Shown: in pieces, positions 1-9,947 of the stretch | Layout of the letters: every line of letters starts with the position of its first letter | Position numbering within the stretch: the stretch's first letter is position 1 | Assembly (NCBI GenBank): GCA_018136815.1 | Contig: CM030943.1 | Span: 3,052,002-3,116,001 of the forward strand | Direction of reading: 5' to 3' | Length of the DNA: 64,000 nucleotides | Origin: Isochrysis galbana | Lineage: Eukaryota; Haptophyta; Isochrysidales; Isochrysidaceae | Translations under genes and position numbers: made by a program | Notes under the pieces: model-generated | Databases searched by the model: none | The model's input: only the letters and a program-made list of their open reading frames with translations | What the model was told of the DNA's origin: nothing

Positions 1-746
1 AAGGCGGGCAAGGACGCCACCTTTGGATACGCCAAGTCGGACGGTCCCATCCTCGCCGAAGGGTAAGCGCCCGCGCGTCCCACACCTCACTGCACGAGGA
101 CTGGATGCGCCGAGGCGGGACGGCGCTCACCGGCCCTTCCCTGTCGTCCCCCCGAGCCTACCCCTTACAGCTCACGCTCCCGCGCTCGGGCGCGCTCCGC
201 CCTAGTCCCTCTCCGACTCGCTTGCGCCCGCGGCGCCGCGCAGGTACGAGGCGGACGTCTCGCGCGAGAAGGCCGCCTTCCTCGAGTCGTCCAAGCGCAT
301 CTCCTCCCTCCAGCCGAAGCTCGACGCGAAGACCTGGTGCGTCCGCGGTGCCATCGGGCGCCGCTCAAGTGGACGCTGCGTGGGCGGTGCGAGGCCACGG
401 CTAGTTGACCGTCGGCCGAACGCCCCCGTGCAGGTGGTTCGTCCGTGACGAGCTCCGCGTCCAGGCGTACAACATGCGCTCCTCCATGCTCGCCATCAAC
501 AAGGTGCTCCCGGCTGACAAAAAGGTGCGAAAATCGGCGTTCTCTTGCGTGCCAGCAACGACATGCTCTAACCCGATCAAACCACTTGTCGCAACTGTGC
601 AGGAGGCCGCCACCGCTGCCTACAAGAAGTACTGGGCTGAGGTTGAGGCCTTCGACCTTGCGTGCGCGAAGAAGGAGCCCGCCTTGGCCAACAAGGAGTA
701 TGCCGACGTCCTTGCCGCGCTCAAGGCCTACACCGCGCTCGTCTGA
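1..746 (+). CDS. psbQ: PsbQ, oxygen-evolving complex subunit (5' partial)
   Basis: Lumenal extrinsic subunit of photosystem II that stabilises the manganese cluster and its Ca/Cl requirement. Four exons splice in frame: 1-62, 244-336, 434-524, 603-746, all GT-AG, giving 129 residues before TGA at 744-746; the transit peptide and N-terminus lie upstream of the window. The first exon reads KAGKDATFGYAKSDGP; the core has the PsbQ four-helix-bundle pattern, with a KRISSLQP segment, a WWFVRDELRVQAYNMRSSML helix and a C-terminal helix ending LKAYTALV. Length and helix order match plant and algal PsbQ. Introns are 78-181 bases. This gene is the main evidence that the organism is photosynthetic. The family call is secure; the species lineage is not resolved by it. 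Confidence 0.88.
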
Positions 747-1593
747 GTGAGGGCATAGGCCTCTTGGGTTTGGCGGTGCGAAACGACGTGCCACTTTGTC
801 GCTCGCACTCGCCGCTTGCCGCCGCAGTCTCCGCGGTTGCCTCCTCACTTGAGGCGGAGCGGTGCCCGTGTGATGAGCGGATGGAGCGGATGGTTGCCGC
901 TCGTGGAGTATAGGTACCGCTTGTCCGCGCCGCAGCCTGCTGCCCGATCGCCTATTGTGCACGTGCAGTCCCCGACGCTGGCGTCCACCGTCCGCGCGGC
1001 TGCTCGCGTCCAGAGCGCATCCGTGGCCTCGACAGGGCGGGTGCATGACGTGCGTGGGCGTGTCGTGTCCATTTTTATTTGACTCCGCTCTTTATGCCTC
1101 CCGAGTGTTTGCCACCACGAGGCCGGTTGGCTGACTGCTGCCGTGGCCCCTGCATATTGCTATCATGAAAGGCCCTCTAGATGCTGCATCATGGATATCT
1201 TTTCAGAGACGAAAAAGGTGGTCGGGCATCAACTATGTACACATACCGCCGCCACCTTAGGTCGGGCGATGGGCGGTCAAACAAGAAACAGGGGCTTCTC
1301 AATCTCGTCGCGCGCGCGACCCTGCACATCGCTAATGAGCTGCCGCGCCAGCATCCCTTAACACTTCCTCTCACTCGCCTTGCGGCTCGTCCCCTCGTGC
1401 TCTACCAATACCAAGGGCCTCAGTGTTAGTGTTCGGGGTTCCCGGTGGCAGGCGGACGGCATCCAAGCCGCATCTACCGCGGCGATCGCCGTAGGAGTTA
1501 GGGCGGTCAAACAGGGGCATCATAACGACTAGTAAGGGTTGGGCTGCATTTTTTTACCGTGACGCGATGCCCGATAAAAAACCTCCCGGGGGG
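747..1593. other. 3' flank of psbQ and intergenic DNA
   Basis: No coding region is supported here. About 1365-1405 resembles part of the 3'UTR of the neighbouring group-1 LINE (compare about 1694-1735), so a degenerate second LINE tail may be present. A T-run followed by a G-run lies at about 1550-1594, just before the left target-site duplication of that LINE. Confidence 0.5.
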
Positions 1594-1949
1594 GCTACCT
1601 GACGCTACGAAAAAAAAAACATTTTAATATTCTCGCCTCACTCGTGGCACTGGAAGACGCTCTCGAAGCCACGCCCTTTCTCTTCCCACTCCCCCACTCC
1701 CTGCCTTGCGGCAACTCCCCTCGTGCTCTACTTAGGGGCCCGGGTCGTGCGGGGGGTTCGAGCCAAGCGGGGTGCACCTATCCCCAACAGCAAGTTCTCT
1801 CCTTCCTCCTGTCCCGTTGAGTGACCTGTCTATACAGAAAGTGTTGCAGGGTGTCGTTATACGAATGCGCGCGGGCGATCACTCAGTGCTTTCGAGTTGT
1901 GGCTAACCGCCCATCCGAATTATCTGTCAGAGCGTGGTGACGCGTCGCG

Positions 1950-3694
1950 TTATGCGAGTCTCTCGTCTAATCCGAGAGCTTTCGCTACGAGGCCGAATTC
2001 CTTACTGAGTTGTAGCCTGCCTTTCTTGTCTTCGATAAACATGGGGGTGCTGAGTTCCGTCGTTTTTTTGATCTTAGGTTTTCTCCCCTGAGCGGCCTTA
2101 TATGTTCGCATGGAGTTTCGGGGGTCCGACACGGTATTGCCTCGTACCAGGGTAGCAAACCTCGTTAGCGTGGATTCAAGGACTGGTATGTAATGGAAAC
2201 TGTATGCCTCGTAGTCTACTCTATAGAAGTCTTTTATAATGTATTTCCATGCAATTATATAGAGCGCTTTAAGGCTGTCGGGGGTGGTCGTACCGGGGTA
2301 TGCAAAGAGTCTGTCCTTCGCTATCTGTACACGCGATATTTTGGGAGGAGGCGTATGCCTTGCAAGAGCGTCTATAGTTTCGAATATTGTTTTAATCGCA
2401 GGGCACCATGCTAGATGACACGATCTTTCTTGGTGGACGTGGCATAGTCTGCATTTGTTTGTCAGGCTATCCGGGAATCTGTTTCTAGTGCCGATCCTTC
2501 GGTGGGTAATATGTTTGAAGTGTAGATGTTTATCCGTGTGCTTTAGTAGCGGCATTGTGTAGAGTCGAGCTATATGTTTCCATTCGTCTTTCGTGATGTT
2601 CAGTCTATTCTCCCACGCGGTCTTCGCCGCTTGCGGGGCGTGTTTTCGCTTTGTTTTAATCACTTCTTTGGCGATGTCGGAGACGGTGATTGCGTCAAGA
2701 GCGACCCTTCCTTTGCGTATGGCATATTCGTCCGCCAGCGGGTATTCCATGAATCTCGGGCCTTTATACCCGCCTTCCCATTTTGCTGGTGGGTGGTAAT
2801 ATTGGGTTTCCTCGGCTTCCACTACTTCCCCGGTGCCGGCTACCTCTCCTAGGTAGTCGGTGTCGGTGTGTATCCAGATGTTGTTAAATTTACTGATAAA
2901 TTTTTCGTCTTCCGAGACTTTAATTTCACTGGGCAGTGTCGTGTCCCTTGGTTCTTGCGTCTGGGTGCTATCTACGTGCGGCTCTTCTCCTTTAGTGTTT
3001 TTGGGGGGGGGCGCTCTTTCGCTCGCTCCAACAGCCGTGTCGCGTAGCTTACGACTTCATCCCACGAGTCAAGAAATTCCTTTTTATGTATCACGCGGCC
3101 TTCGTGCACGAAGGTGTCGGGTAGGTGCTCAATATACGCCGAGCACTCCGCCTTGCTGTATGGTGTCGTAAAGGCGCCGTCTTTGAAAACGTTGTGAACT
3201 ACGTTTGTGTGTAGTGATTCCCATAGGCGTGCCCACGGGGCCCGTATCGAAGGGGGGGGGATATGCAGGTTGTGCCATATTGGCTGTGAGAGCGCTCCTT
3301 CTCGCGTAAGAAAAGAGGGTTGTATGTCAAGTTCTCTGAAGTTCACAAGGGCCTCTTTCCAGAAGGTTGGAAGCGCCGGGTTTCCTCTGATGCTGCCCGT
3401 CAACATTTTTGTAGGGACCGCTGAGAGGACAGCGCCTCTTCCCAGACCGGTCCTACAGAACCAGGCATCGAGTCCATGTTTCCATAGTGCCTTCCTCGCA
3501 TTTAGGTAGTTTAAGATCCATTTGGCTTGCAATGCTTTCACGTGAGCCGACCAGTCCAGGAGCCCTAGCCCCAGCGTCCTAGTCGCGCTTTTTTCGTGCG
3601 ATGTGACGTAGCATGGGTGTTTTAGCCATTTACTTTGTTTATTTGTGTATGGACTATTCCAGAGGACGACATCTACCGGCAGCGGATCGTACAC
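1950..3694 (-). pseudogene. Group-1 LINE ORF2, C-terminal part
   Basis: This is the region downstream of the reverse transcriptase. It has a post-thumb segment (LGLGLLDWSAHVKALQAKWI) and, further on, a zf-RVT-like zinc motif C-x2-C-x4-H...H-x4-C within HITHRRI...CRLCHVHQERSCHLAWC. The last 40 residues match the ORF2 tail conserved in other copies. The frame shifts by one base at the G9 run at 3002-3010; allowing for that, the two open segments 2972-3694 and 1950-2971 form one reading frame. The upstream RT, including its YxDD motif, is absent because of the internal deletion. Confidence 0.75.
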
Positions 3695-5214
3695 TTGTTA
3701 TCGATCCACGCTCCAGGGACGTCGTGCGAGAGATTACAGCGCACTCCGCGTTTGTTCCTGAGGCACAGCCCCTGGGTGAAACGCGCGCATTGCTTGGGGG
3801 GACCCTTTCCTAGCGCCTCGTGCGCCGATTTCGGGCGGGGGTTGAGCCGTTGCGCTTCGTTCCGTGCGCGGCGCTTTGCCGCCTCTTGTTCGCACTCACA
3901 GATGCGAGACGAGTTGGGGAGGCCTTGCGCCACCTCCGGCCGCCAGCCTTTGCAGCCACGCAGGCTGCCGTGAATCATGAGCTTATGGGGAGACTGGATG
4001 TTTGCTGGCATACTGATCTCTTTGCACGCCCGAACGGCGTAGTTTACCGGGATTGTTTTGCCGTCGATTTGAAGCAGCAACTTCCGAGGGAAGCTCCCGT
4101 CAAGAAATGAGCCTTGACCCGCTGAGACATAAAGGTGCCATCGGGTCGAGTATGCCGCCTTGGATACGAACGTTCCGGCTCCGCCTTCGAGCTTCATACG
4201 CTCTCGGTTGCCCTTCAAGAAGGTAAGCCCTACCTTTTCGATTGCGAAGATGATTGCGCTCAGATTAATTTGGGCCGCTTGCGCTAGGCCTTCGGCCTCG
4301 ATGACCAGGTGTGCCGCGACGTCTTGCAGGGCGTTGTATAATGCCTTGCGAGAAGAGGAGCCTTTCTTGTTGATTTTCTCGTCGATCGAGTCTACCTTGA
4401 TGTTGACTGAGACGTCGGTCTGATTGATGCGAAGCGTAGTGATGTCGCCGTAGCGCTCCTTGAATTGTTGTACGCAGTCCTCGTTCACGGCTATGTGCCA
4501 TGGCCCGCGGATGGAGCGGGCCCAAAAGTCCGGCTCCGGGTCTACTCCTTCGAGCTCCAGAAGGAGCTCTACAATCGCAGCGTAGACGGTGGCGTCCAAG
4601 AAGGTGTAGTCCCCCTCTTGGTGGAAGGATAGCTCGAAGTTGGCGTCTGACTCGAAGTTGCCTTGCTCTCCGTCTGAGAGTGGCTCCTGAGCGGCAGGGA
4701 CGAGCGGGGTTGGTGAGGCTGTGGCTTGGTCCGATGGTGTGATTGGCAGGGAGAGATTGCATGCGTCCAAGGGCGCAGCATGGTTCGTGTTCATGGGTGA
4801 GGTTGTGAGTTGTTGTGCTGCTGGGTCTGTCTTCTGATTCGTGTTGATCCTGCTGCTGGTGTTGTGCCCATAAGGGCCACCCGGTCTCGGGTCGCGCTGC
4901 CGAGGCAGCGCGGCCGTCCCCGGGGTGGGAGAGGCCTCTGCCATAAGGCATGCCCAGTGGATGTGTGGCTCTTCTTGTTTGGTGCTGGCTCTTTGTGCTC
5001 TACAGCCTGTGGCCCACCATGGGGTGAGCCAGCATGGCTGCCTTGTTGGGTGTGGCCGGGGCCACGGGCCGTGCGGCGCGACCGGGGTCGCGCTCACCTG
5101 CTCGGCCTCTGCGGGCGGACGCGGTCGCTTCGCCAGCGACAGCTCCATGGGTACTGGGGGGGCGCCCGCGGCGGGGGGCCCGAAGGAGAGGTGGGGAGCG
5201 GCGGCGCGCTCCAT
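3675..5214 (-). pseudogene. Group-1 LINE ORF1 (3' end deleted)
   Basis: ORF1 nucleic-acid-binding protein of the LINE, about 510 residues. It starts MERAAAPHLSFGPP after a low-complexity Pro-rich N-terminus. A central conserved block (LELEGVDPEPDF, then GPWHIAV and QFKERYGDI) recurs in the copy at 41329-42430. Near the C-terminus there is one CCCH zinc finger (C-x7-C-x8-C-x3-H, in CARFTQGLC...CNLSHD). The frame runs into the deletion junction near 3680, so the second zinc finger seen at 63632-63901 is lost. The ATG at 5214 is preferred to 5223 because ATG-GAG-CGC is the shared start in six copies. Confidence 0.75.
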
Positions 5215-5257
5215 GGCGACCAACTATAAAGTTAGTTGCTACCTGACGCTACGAAAA

Positions 5258-5747
5258 TCTTCGCCAAGAAATGGTGCGATCCGCCCCCCCTCTGCCCCCC
5301 CCTCCGTCACGCGCGCTCGCGCTCTACCCGTAAAGATTTGGCGGTCGCGCCCGCGGGGGGATCGGTTCCTATATATCTAAGCTACATTCGGCATTTGATT
5401 CCCGCCCGATGCAGCGCCGTGTCGGGCTGCCGACAGTCCGACCACCCAAGGGGGAGATGCGATGAGATTGCAAATTAAACCTGATTGCCCCCAGAAGCAG
5501 ATAAAGAAGCGCAGGGAAGATAGCAAATTAAACCTATTTGCGAGGCGCCTGGGAGGAAGAAAGGTGGGGAAACGTCCCTTCTCTTTCGAGAGAAAGAGAG
5601 AGAGCGCTCCACAACCCACGATCTCATGCATCCAAGCGAAGCTTTTGACCGAGAGAGAACGAGAACGAGAGAATTATAACGATGAATGCCGAACGACGAA
5701 GAGAAAGAAGAGCGAAGCCTATCGAGTGTCGATTCGCGAATGCGACA
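5258..5747 (-). repeat. Group-2 LINE-like 5' leader, type A copy 1
   Basis: On the minus strand this starts TGTCGCATTCGCGAATCGAC, a terminal hairpin with arms ATTCG/CGAAT and TGTCG/CGACA. About 200 bases of it are shared with the copies at 20753-20969 and 30880-31078, including a GGTTGTGGAGCGC segment. Downstream homology ends near GCAAATAGG. The group-1 LINE is inserted at its distal edge. Confidence 0.6.
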
Positions 5748-5754
5748 CCCCCTC

Positions 5755-5940
5755 ACGGCGTCGGTTCGAAGTTGGCGAGGGACTCCATAATGAGATACGA
5801 TGAGACGCATGAAGACGTCTAGCTAGACACTTCGCGGACGAGGGGTTGCCGTTGCAAGGCTCAGCTTCAATCCAACGAGAGAGAGAATCGACGAAAACAA
5901 TCAACTTATCAAAACCGGAGCGGCCGGATACGAAATCGTG
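5755..5940 (-). pseudogene. Ty3/gypsy integrase core fragment
   Basis: The minus strand encodes a short retroviral-type integrase piece: DFVSG, then FDKLIVFVDSLSRWIEAEP, and, after a one-base frame change, IVSHYGVPRQLRTD. These are the central rve-core motifs of Ty3/gypsy integrases around the second catalytic Asp. It is cut at the residues that should follow LRTD by a G-run and then the TGTCG terminus of the type A repeat. It is non-functional. Confidence 0.7.
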
Positions 5941-7405
5941 AGTGGGCGCTTGGTGGACTTGGAAGTAGTCGCCGGCGGCGTCACGGCGGCGACCGTGACC
6001 GACGCTTGTTGTTGGCCAGCGCGGGCTTGTTCGTACGGGCTCAAGTAGCGCTGGCAGAGGGCGGACATCGGCGGCAGAACGTTGGCGAAGGGGGCGAATG
6101 GGTGGAGGGGCACCCTGCGGGCATCTGGGAGGCTTCCATTCCGGGAGGAGAGGGGCGACTGGGGTACGACCGAGGCGATCGGCATGTAGCCGGCGCGCTT
6201 AGTATAGGGCTCGTATCCACCCTCTGAGTCGGAGGGTGGGGGTGGATGGAGCACCGCCCTCGTCTTCAGGCGGGGGCGGGTAGTGCGGAAAAGCCAAAGC
6301 GGGCAAGGTTTCAGTGGGAGCGGGCATTGGCCCGCTCCTCACTGCACCGGAGGGCGACGGGGGCGAGGATGGAGGCGCGGCGCCGAGCTCGGAAGGGTCC
6401 GGGGGAGCGGTGGCTGCGGCCTCGGCGTGCGAGTGGACGAGGGGTTCGGCATCGGTGGGAAGCAGAGCGGGTAGCGGGCCCGACTCTGTGGGTTTGGGGC
6501 TCTGGAGCTCCTGTGGCGGGTCCGGCGCGGGACGCGACGACTCGGATTCTTCACCTGACGGACTGGAGGTTACGGCTGGAACAGGAGGAACCGGATGGGG
6601 CGGAAGGTAGGCGGCGGAAGGCGGAAGGCACGGCCTTTTGGGCATTGGCGGGTTGGACGGGCTGACCATCTTCCATGGTTGGAAGATGGATGGCGGGCAG
6701 TGGCGAGGGCGAGCGCGAGGACGGAGCGGACATAGCGGACAGCGAGTGTGAGTGAGTGAGTGAGTGGATTTGGTTGGTGTTGTAAGATTGCTTGTTACGA
6801 CGGAGCGAGAGCGAGAGCGAGAACGAGGGAGCGAGGAGCGACTGGGGCGAGGGACGAGGGCGACAGAGGCCGACAAGGTACCAATCCGACTGGTCCGACA
6901 ACAATCCGAGACACGCACACTCGACTTTCACCCAACATTCCTCCACACTAACGTATCTTTCCCCACTTGGGCGGGGAAGACACAGAGGGAAGGAAACAAG
7001 GAAGAGAAAGCCGACAAGAGAGCGACGATGCGACGGAAGAGCCGACGGCGAACGGCGGTTACCGCGAACGAGTAGGTAGAAAGTAAGGAGGGAATCTACG
7101 TGCGTAAACCGAAAGGGGCGAGAGGATAGGCTTCGCGCGGGGGAAAAAGTCCGCAGCAACGAACACCTACGACGAGGACGAGAGCGAGCGCGGGGGAACG
7201 ACAGCAAGGAGGGACCAAAGGCAGAGCAAGGCCCAAGGTGCGAAGGAGCGAAACAGGAGCGAGACAGGCCACAAAGGGGCGCGACGGCAAGGAGCGAGGG
7301 CGAGTTACGAGAGAAGAGTTCTACGAGTTACCAGTAAAACTCCGCGGCCGACAAGATCGAAAGAGTACAAAGACGCAAGGTCAGAAGTCGATCGCGGATG
7401 CGACA
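5941..7405 (-). mobile_element. Group-2 LINE-like element, type C copy 1 (5' end and ORF1)
   Basis: The minus-strand 5' end at 7405 reads TGTCGCATCCGCGATCGAC (hairpin arms GTCG/CGAC and ATC/GAT). A 672-base leader precedes ATG at 6733, which opens a Ser/Pro-rich ORF1 (MSAPSSRSPSP). The copy at 51885 has the same start and a 674-base leader. ORF1 continues only through frame changes (about 6551-6733, 6199-6660, 5903-6254), so it is broken. The copies at 34945-35337 and 53460-53687 share the leader only. Confidence 0.65.
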
Positions 7406-7859
7406 TGGTACGTCGCAGCCAAGGACATCCCTCCAGAAAACATCCCCGGCTCCCCCGCGGAAGCCCTCTCCCCCTCTCCCCTCCCGTCTCTCCCCGAGTG
7501 TTTCCTTGAGTTTCCGGCCCCCGTTTGTCTATTTCTTTCCCGCGCGATTCCCCTCCCCCCCCCGCGCGTGACGTTTTCCCTCCGTGTCCTGACTACGCTC
7601 CGCGCTATCGCTCGAGCGCCCCCCGTGCCCCCTTGTCCGTCCTCCGTCACGTTCTCGTGCTGCTGTGCCCCGTGATGGCTGAGAGCGCGCCCATGTCTTC
7701 GGCCCCGTCCCCGCGCGCTTCCTCGGCTCCCCATTGTTCACCCCCCGTGCTCCAATTGGGCCATACATCTCATGCTACAGTTCATCCTCCACTCAGCTCA
7801 CACCCAGCCGCACCACAGCCACAGCTCCTCACGATCCACCACACTGGCCATGGGAGTCA
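7406..7859 (+). other. Spacer with an unassigned Ser/Pro-rich ORF start
   Basis: Nothing here is recognised securely. An ATG at 7675 opens MAESAPMSSAPSPRASSAP, which resembles the N-termini of the retroelement ORF1s in this window, but the frame runs into repeat D and is not supported as a gene. Confidence 0.3.
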
Positions 7860-8258
7860 TGGGAGCCGCCCAGAGCCCTGTCTGCCTAGCGACCAGGGAA
7901 GGGGGGGGGGGGAGGGGGGGTTCAGCTCGAGGGCAGGCCCAGTATGGGCGTGGGAGTGCGAGTCGCGGCCCGCACCCACTGGAGGTCTGGGCCAGGATGA
8001 TGATTGCCCAGCCCGAGGGCAGAGGGCAGGGGCTGAGGTTGATTGTACGGACGAGGGGAGTTGCCGCAAGGCGGGGAATGAGGGTGAGGAAGGGAAGGGG
8101 GCGTGGCTACGAGAAAGTGATTCAGTGCCACGTGCGAGGCGAGGATATTAAAAGGTTTTTTTTTTGATTGTACGGGCCCACCCCGGCGGGTAGTCGGCAA
8201 TGGAGTGGGGGGGGCGCGAGGCCCCCATTGACCCCCACTTAGAAGAGTAGGTTGGACG
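7860..8258 (-). repeat. Repeat D, copy 1
   Basis: In reverse orientation it begins CCAACCTAC...AAGTGGGGGTCAATGGGGGC and matches the block starting at 28812 through to the CCAGGGA/GGTCGCTAGGCAGACAG region. It has no coding potential. It is interrupted by the LINE tail insertion at 8050-8164; the uninterrupted counterpart at 28886-28912 is the empty site. Confidence 0.65.
8050..8164 (+). mobile_element. 5'-truncated group-1 LINE tail (115 bases)
   Basis: The direct repeat TTGATTGTACGG flanks this insert (8038-8049 and about 8164-8175). The insert matches the 3'UTR of the LINE at 1614-5237 (GTTGCCGCAAGGC, GGCGTGGCT, CAGTGCCACG, GAGGCGAG) and ends GATATTAAAAGG plus a T-run. This is the expected product of 5'-truncated target-primed insertion. 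Confidence 0.75.
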
Positions 8259-8578
8259 ATGGTTGTCAATAGCTAACCACAACGACAGCACATAATGACC
8301 TTGCACGCACGCACGCACGCGCTCTCTTCTCACCTCGACGTCGCACACTAGCCACCACACACAGCTCTTCGAATGCGCGTCAGACGATGCACGCAACGGA
8401 GCACATAAATCATGTCCGGCGACCCTCGGATCGAGCGCTAGCGGTACCCCCGAGGCGCCCTGCGAGCGACGAGACATATCACACCAACGGTGGTCAACGA
8501 GATTCCGCCATCCTCGCGATCGCCATCGAGGCACGCGTACACGTGGGGGGTAGCCCCCATGTGCAGCTCCTGACGTAG

Positions 8579-9643
8579 CTAAGCACCGTTGGGGCCCCAA
8601 CCCGATGACGACTCACGAGACAGTCCCATTCCGCGAGGGTACACGCCGGGGCTACTCCCGCGACGGCACGTCACCAAGTCCAGCATGGCGCCGCGCACAT
8701 CCGGCTTGGACAAGCACAGGGCGACGGTCACGTAGGTCTGCACGAAGCCCCAGCAGAGGCACATGGCTAGCACGGCCGAGGATGGAATGTAAACGACGGT
8801 CGATATGAAGCCGGGCGTCCACAGCGCCAATGCTATGAAGATACGCGTGAAGAAGACCGTGATGGCGCGGGCCCGGCGGATGCGCTTGCGATGGATGTCG
8901 CTGTCCGACTTTGTGCGCGGCTGGAATCCCGAGGACACCGTGTGTAGCTGCGTCCCAAAGGTGAAGAGCTGGCGGCGCCAAGAGGTCAGGACGAGCGCCG
9001 CGACGACGACGATAGGGGTTGCGAAGGCCAGCGGGACGATGACGAGCCAGCTGAAGAGCAGGCCCTCCGTCGAGCTCACCAGGGGCGCACAGAAGAGGCC
9101 GTTGAACGGGAAGGGTTTGTGGAAGTCGAACCCCCACAGCTGCAGCGTGGAGAGGAAGGCGCACCAGGCGTACACACAGAGGACCTTTGAGAGCACCTCC
9201 CGTGGCGAGGGCTCGATGTGGTCTCGGAGCTCCTTCGTGTTGGAGAGGAGGCGGAAGACCTCGAGGGCGAGCACCGCATTCATGTAGAGAGAGCCCGAGC
9301 AGCCAAACACAATCAAGACGCTCTGGAAGTAGCACGCGGCCTCGCTGGCGTAGGCTCCGTGCGCAGCGCTGAAGGACGCGACGAAGGAGAAGTTGAGGTT
9401 GAACAGCAGATCGGGCACGAGCAGCGCACAGAGGTAGAGGTTGAGCGGACGAGCCCGAACGGTTCGAGAGGCGACGATCGCAACGAGCAGCGTGGCGGAG
9501 AGCACGAGGGCGATGGTGGAGAGGGACGCCCATAAGGTCCAGATGAGCGTCCTGGTGGGAACGTCGTCGAGTGCGCCGCGTAAGACGTGCCAGCTCGTGT
9601 TGGAAGGCAGGGTGGAACGGAGAGGAAGGTCGAGAAGAGACAT
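8579..9643 (-). CDS. Seven-transmembrane GPCR-like receptor, intronless
   Basis: 354 residues in one exon, ATG at 9643. Seven hydrophobic helices at about residues 33-58, 68-92, 103-131, 150-172, 194-220, 258-285 and 287-312. Rhodopsin-class hallmarks: helix 2 with PDLLFNLNF; Cys104 at the top of helix 3 and Cys185 in the second extracellular loop as the likely disulphide pair; EVFR (128-131) at the E/DRY position; LWTP (274-277) in helix 6 like CWxP; an Arg/Lys-rich third cytoplasmic loop. Asn15 (NTS) is a possible glycosylation site. The NPxxY motif of helix 7 is not evident. The frame is open back to 9865, but the extra 74 codons are GA-repeat low complexity, so the Met at 9643 is chosen. 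The ligand is unknown. Being intronless is unusual among its intron-rich neighbours. Confidence 0.75.
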   Translation of the reverse strand: MSLLDLPLRSTLPSNTSWHVLRGALDDVPTRTLIWTLWASLSTIALVLSATLLVAIVASRTVRARPLNLYLCALLVPDLLFNLNFSFVASFSAAHGAYASEAACYFQSVLIVFGCSGSLYMNAVLALEVFRLLSNTKELRDHIEPSPREVLSKVLCVYAWCAFLSTLQLWGFDFHKPFPFNGLFCAPLVSSTEGLLFSWLVIVPLAFATPIVVVAALVLTSWRRQLFTFGTQLHTVSSGFQPRTKSDSDIHRKRIRRARAITVFFTRIFIALALWTPGFISTVVYIPSSAVLAMCLCWGFVQTYVTVALCLSKPDVRGAMLDLVTCRRGSSPGVYPRGMGLSRESSSGWGPNGA

Positions 9644-9911
9644 CGCGTCGATCTCTCCGCCTCGTCTCTCTCTCTCTCGTCTCTCTCGCTCCTCACGTCT
9701 CTCTCTCGTCTCTCGCCCCTCTCGCTCTCGTCTCTCTCTCCCTCTGCTCTCTCTCTCTGTTTCTGTGGGACGGGCCCCTACCCCCGCCCTCCTTCCCCCC
9801 TGGCTCGCTAGGCAGCCTCGCGTCCCGGCTCCCACAGGCCAGCGAGGGGCTGCTCCCCTTTCCACTCCCCCCCTCCCTCTGCTCGCAGGGCACCAACCCC
9901 CCCACGCGACG

Positions 9912-9947
<36 letters not shown>

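Larger units (their letters stand above)
1614..5237 (-). mobile_element. Group-1 LINE, internally deleted copy with target-site duplication
   Basis: The same 20 bases (GCTACCTG...CGAAAA on the + strand) occur at 1594-1613 and 5238-5257 and bracket this element, as expected of a target-site duplication. On the minus strand it begins with the hairpin CAACTA-6-TAGTTG (5221-5238), then the ORF1 ATG at 5214, ORF1, a junction into the C-terminal part of ORF2 near 3680, and a 3'UTR ending ATTAAAATG plus a T-run at 1614. The end of ORF1, the endonuclease and most of the reverse transcriptase are missing. The 3'UTR is homologous to the 115-base insertion at 8050-8164. Confidence 0.85.

Noticed and set aside
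1740..1775. tRNA-like GGGGTTCGAGCC word
   Set aside because: No acceptor, D-arm or anticodon stem could be drawn around it; no convincing tRNA found in the window.
7675..8151. A 150+ codon frame starting MAESAPMSS
   Set aside because: Runs through repeat D and a 12-base-TSD LINE tail insertion, so it is not one gene.
9644..9865. N-terminal extension of the GPCR frame
   Set aside because: The extra 74 codons are E/R repeats from a GA microsatellite; the first plausible Met is at 9643.
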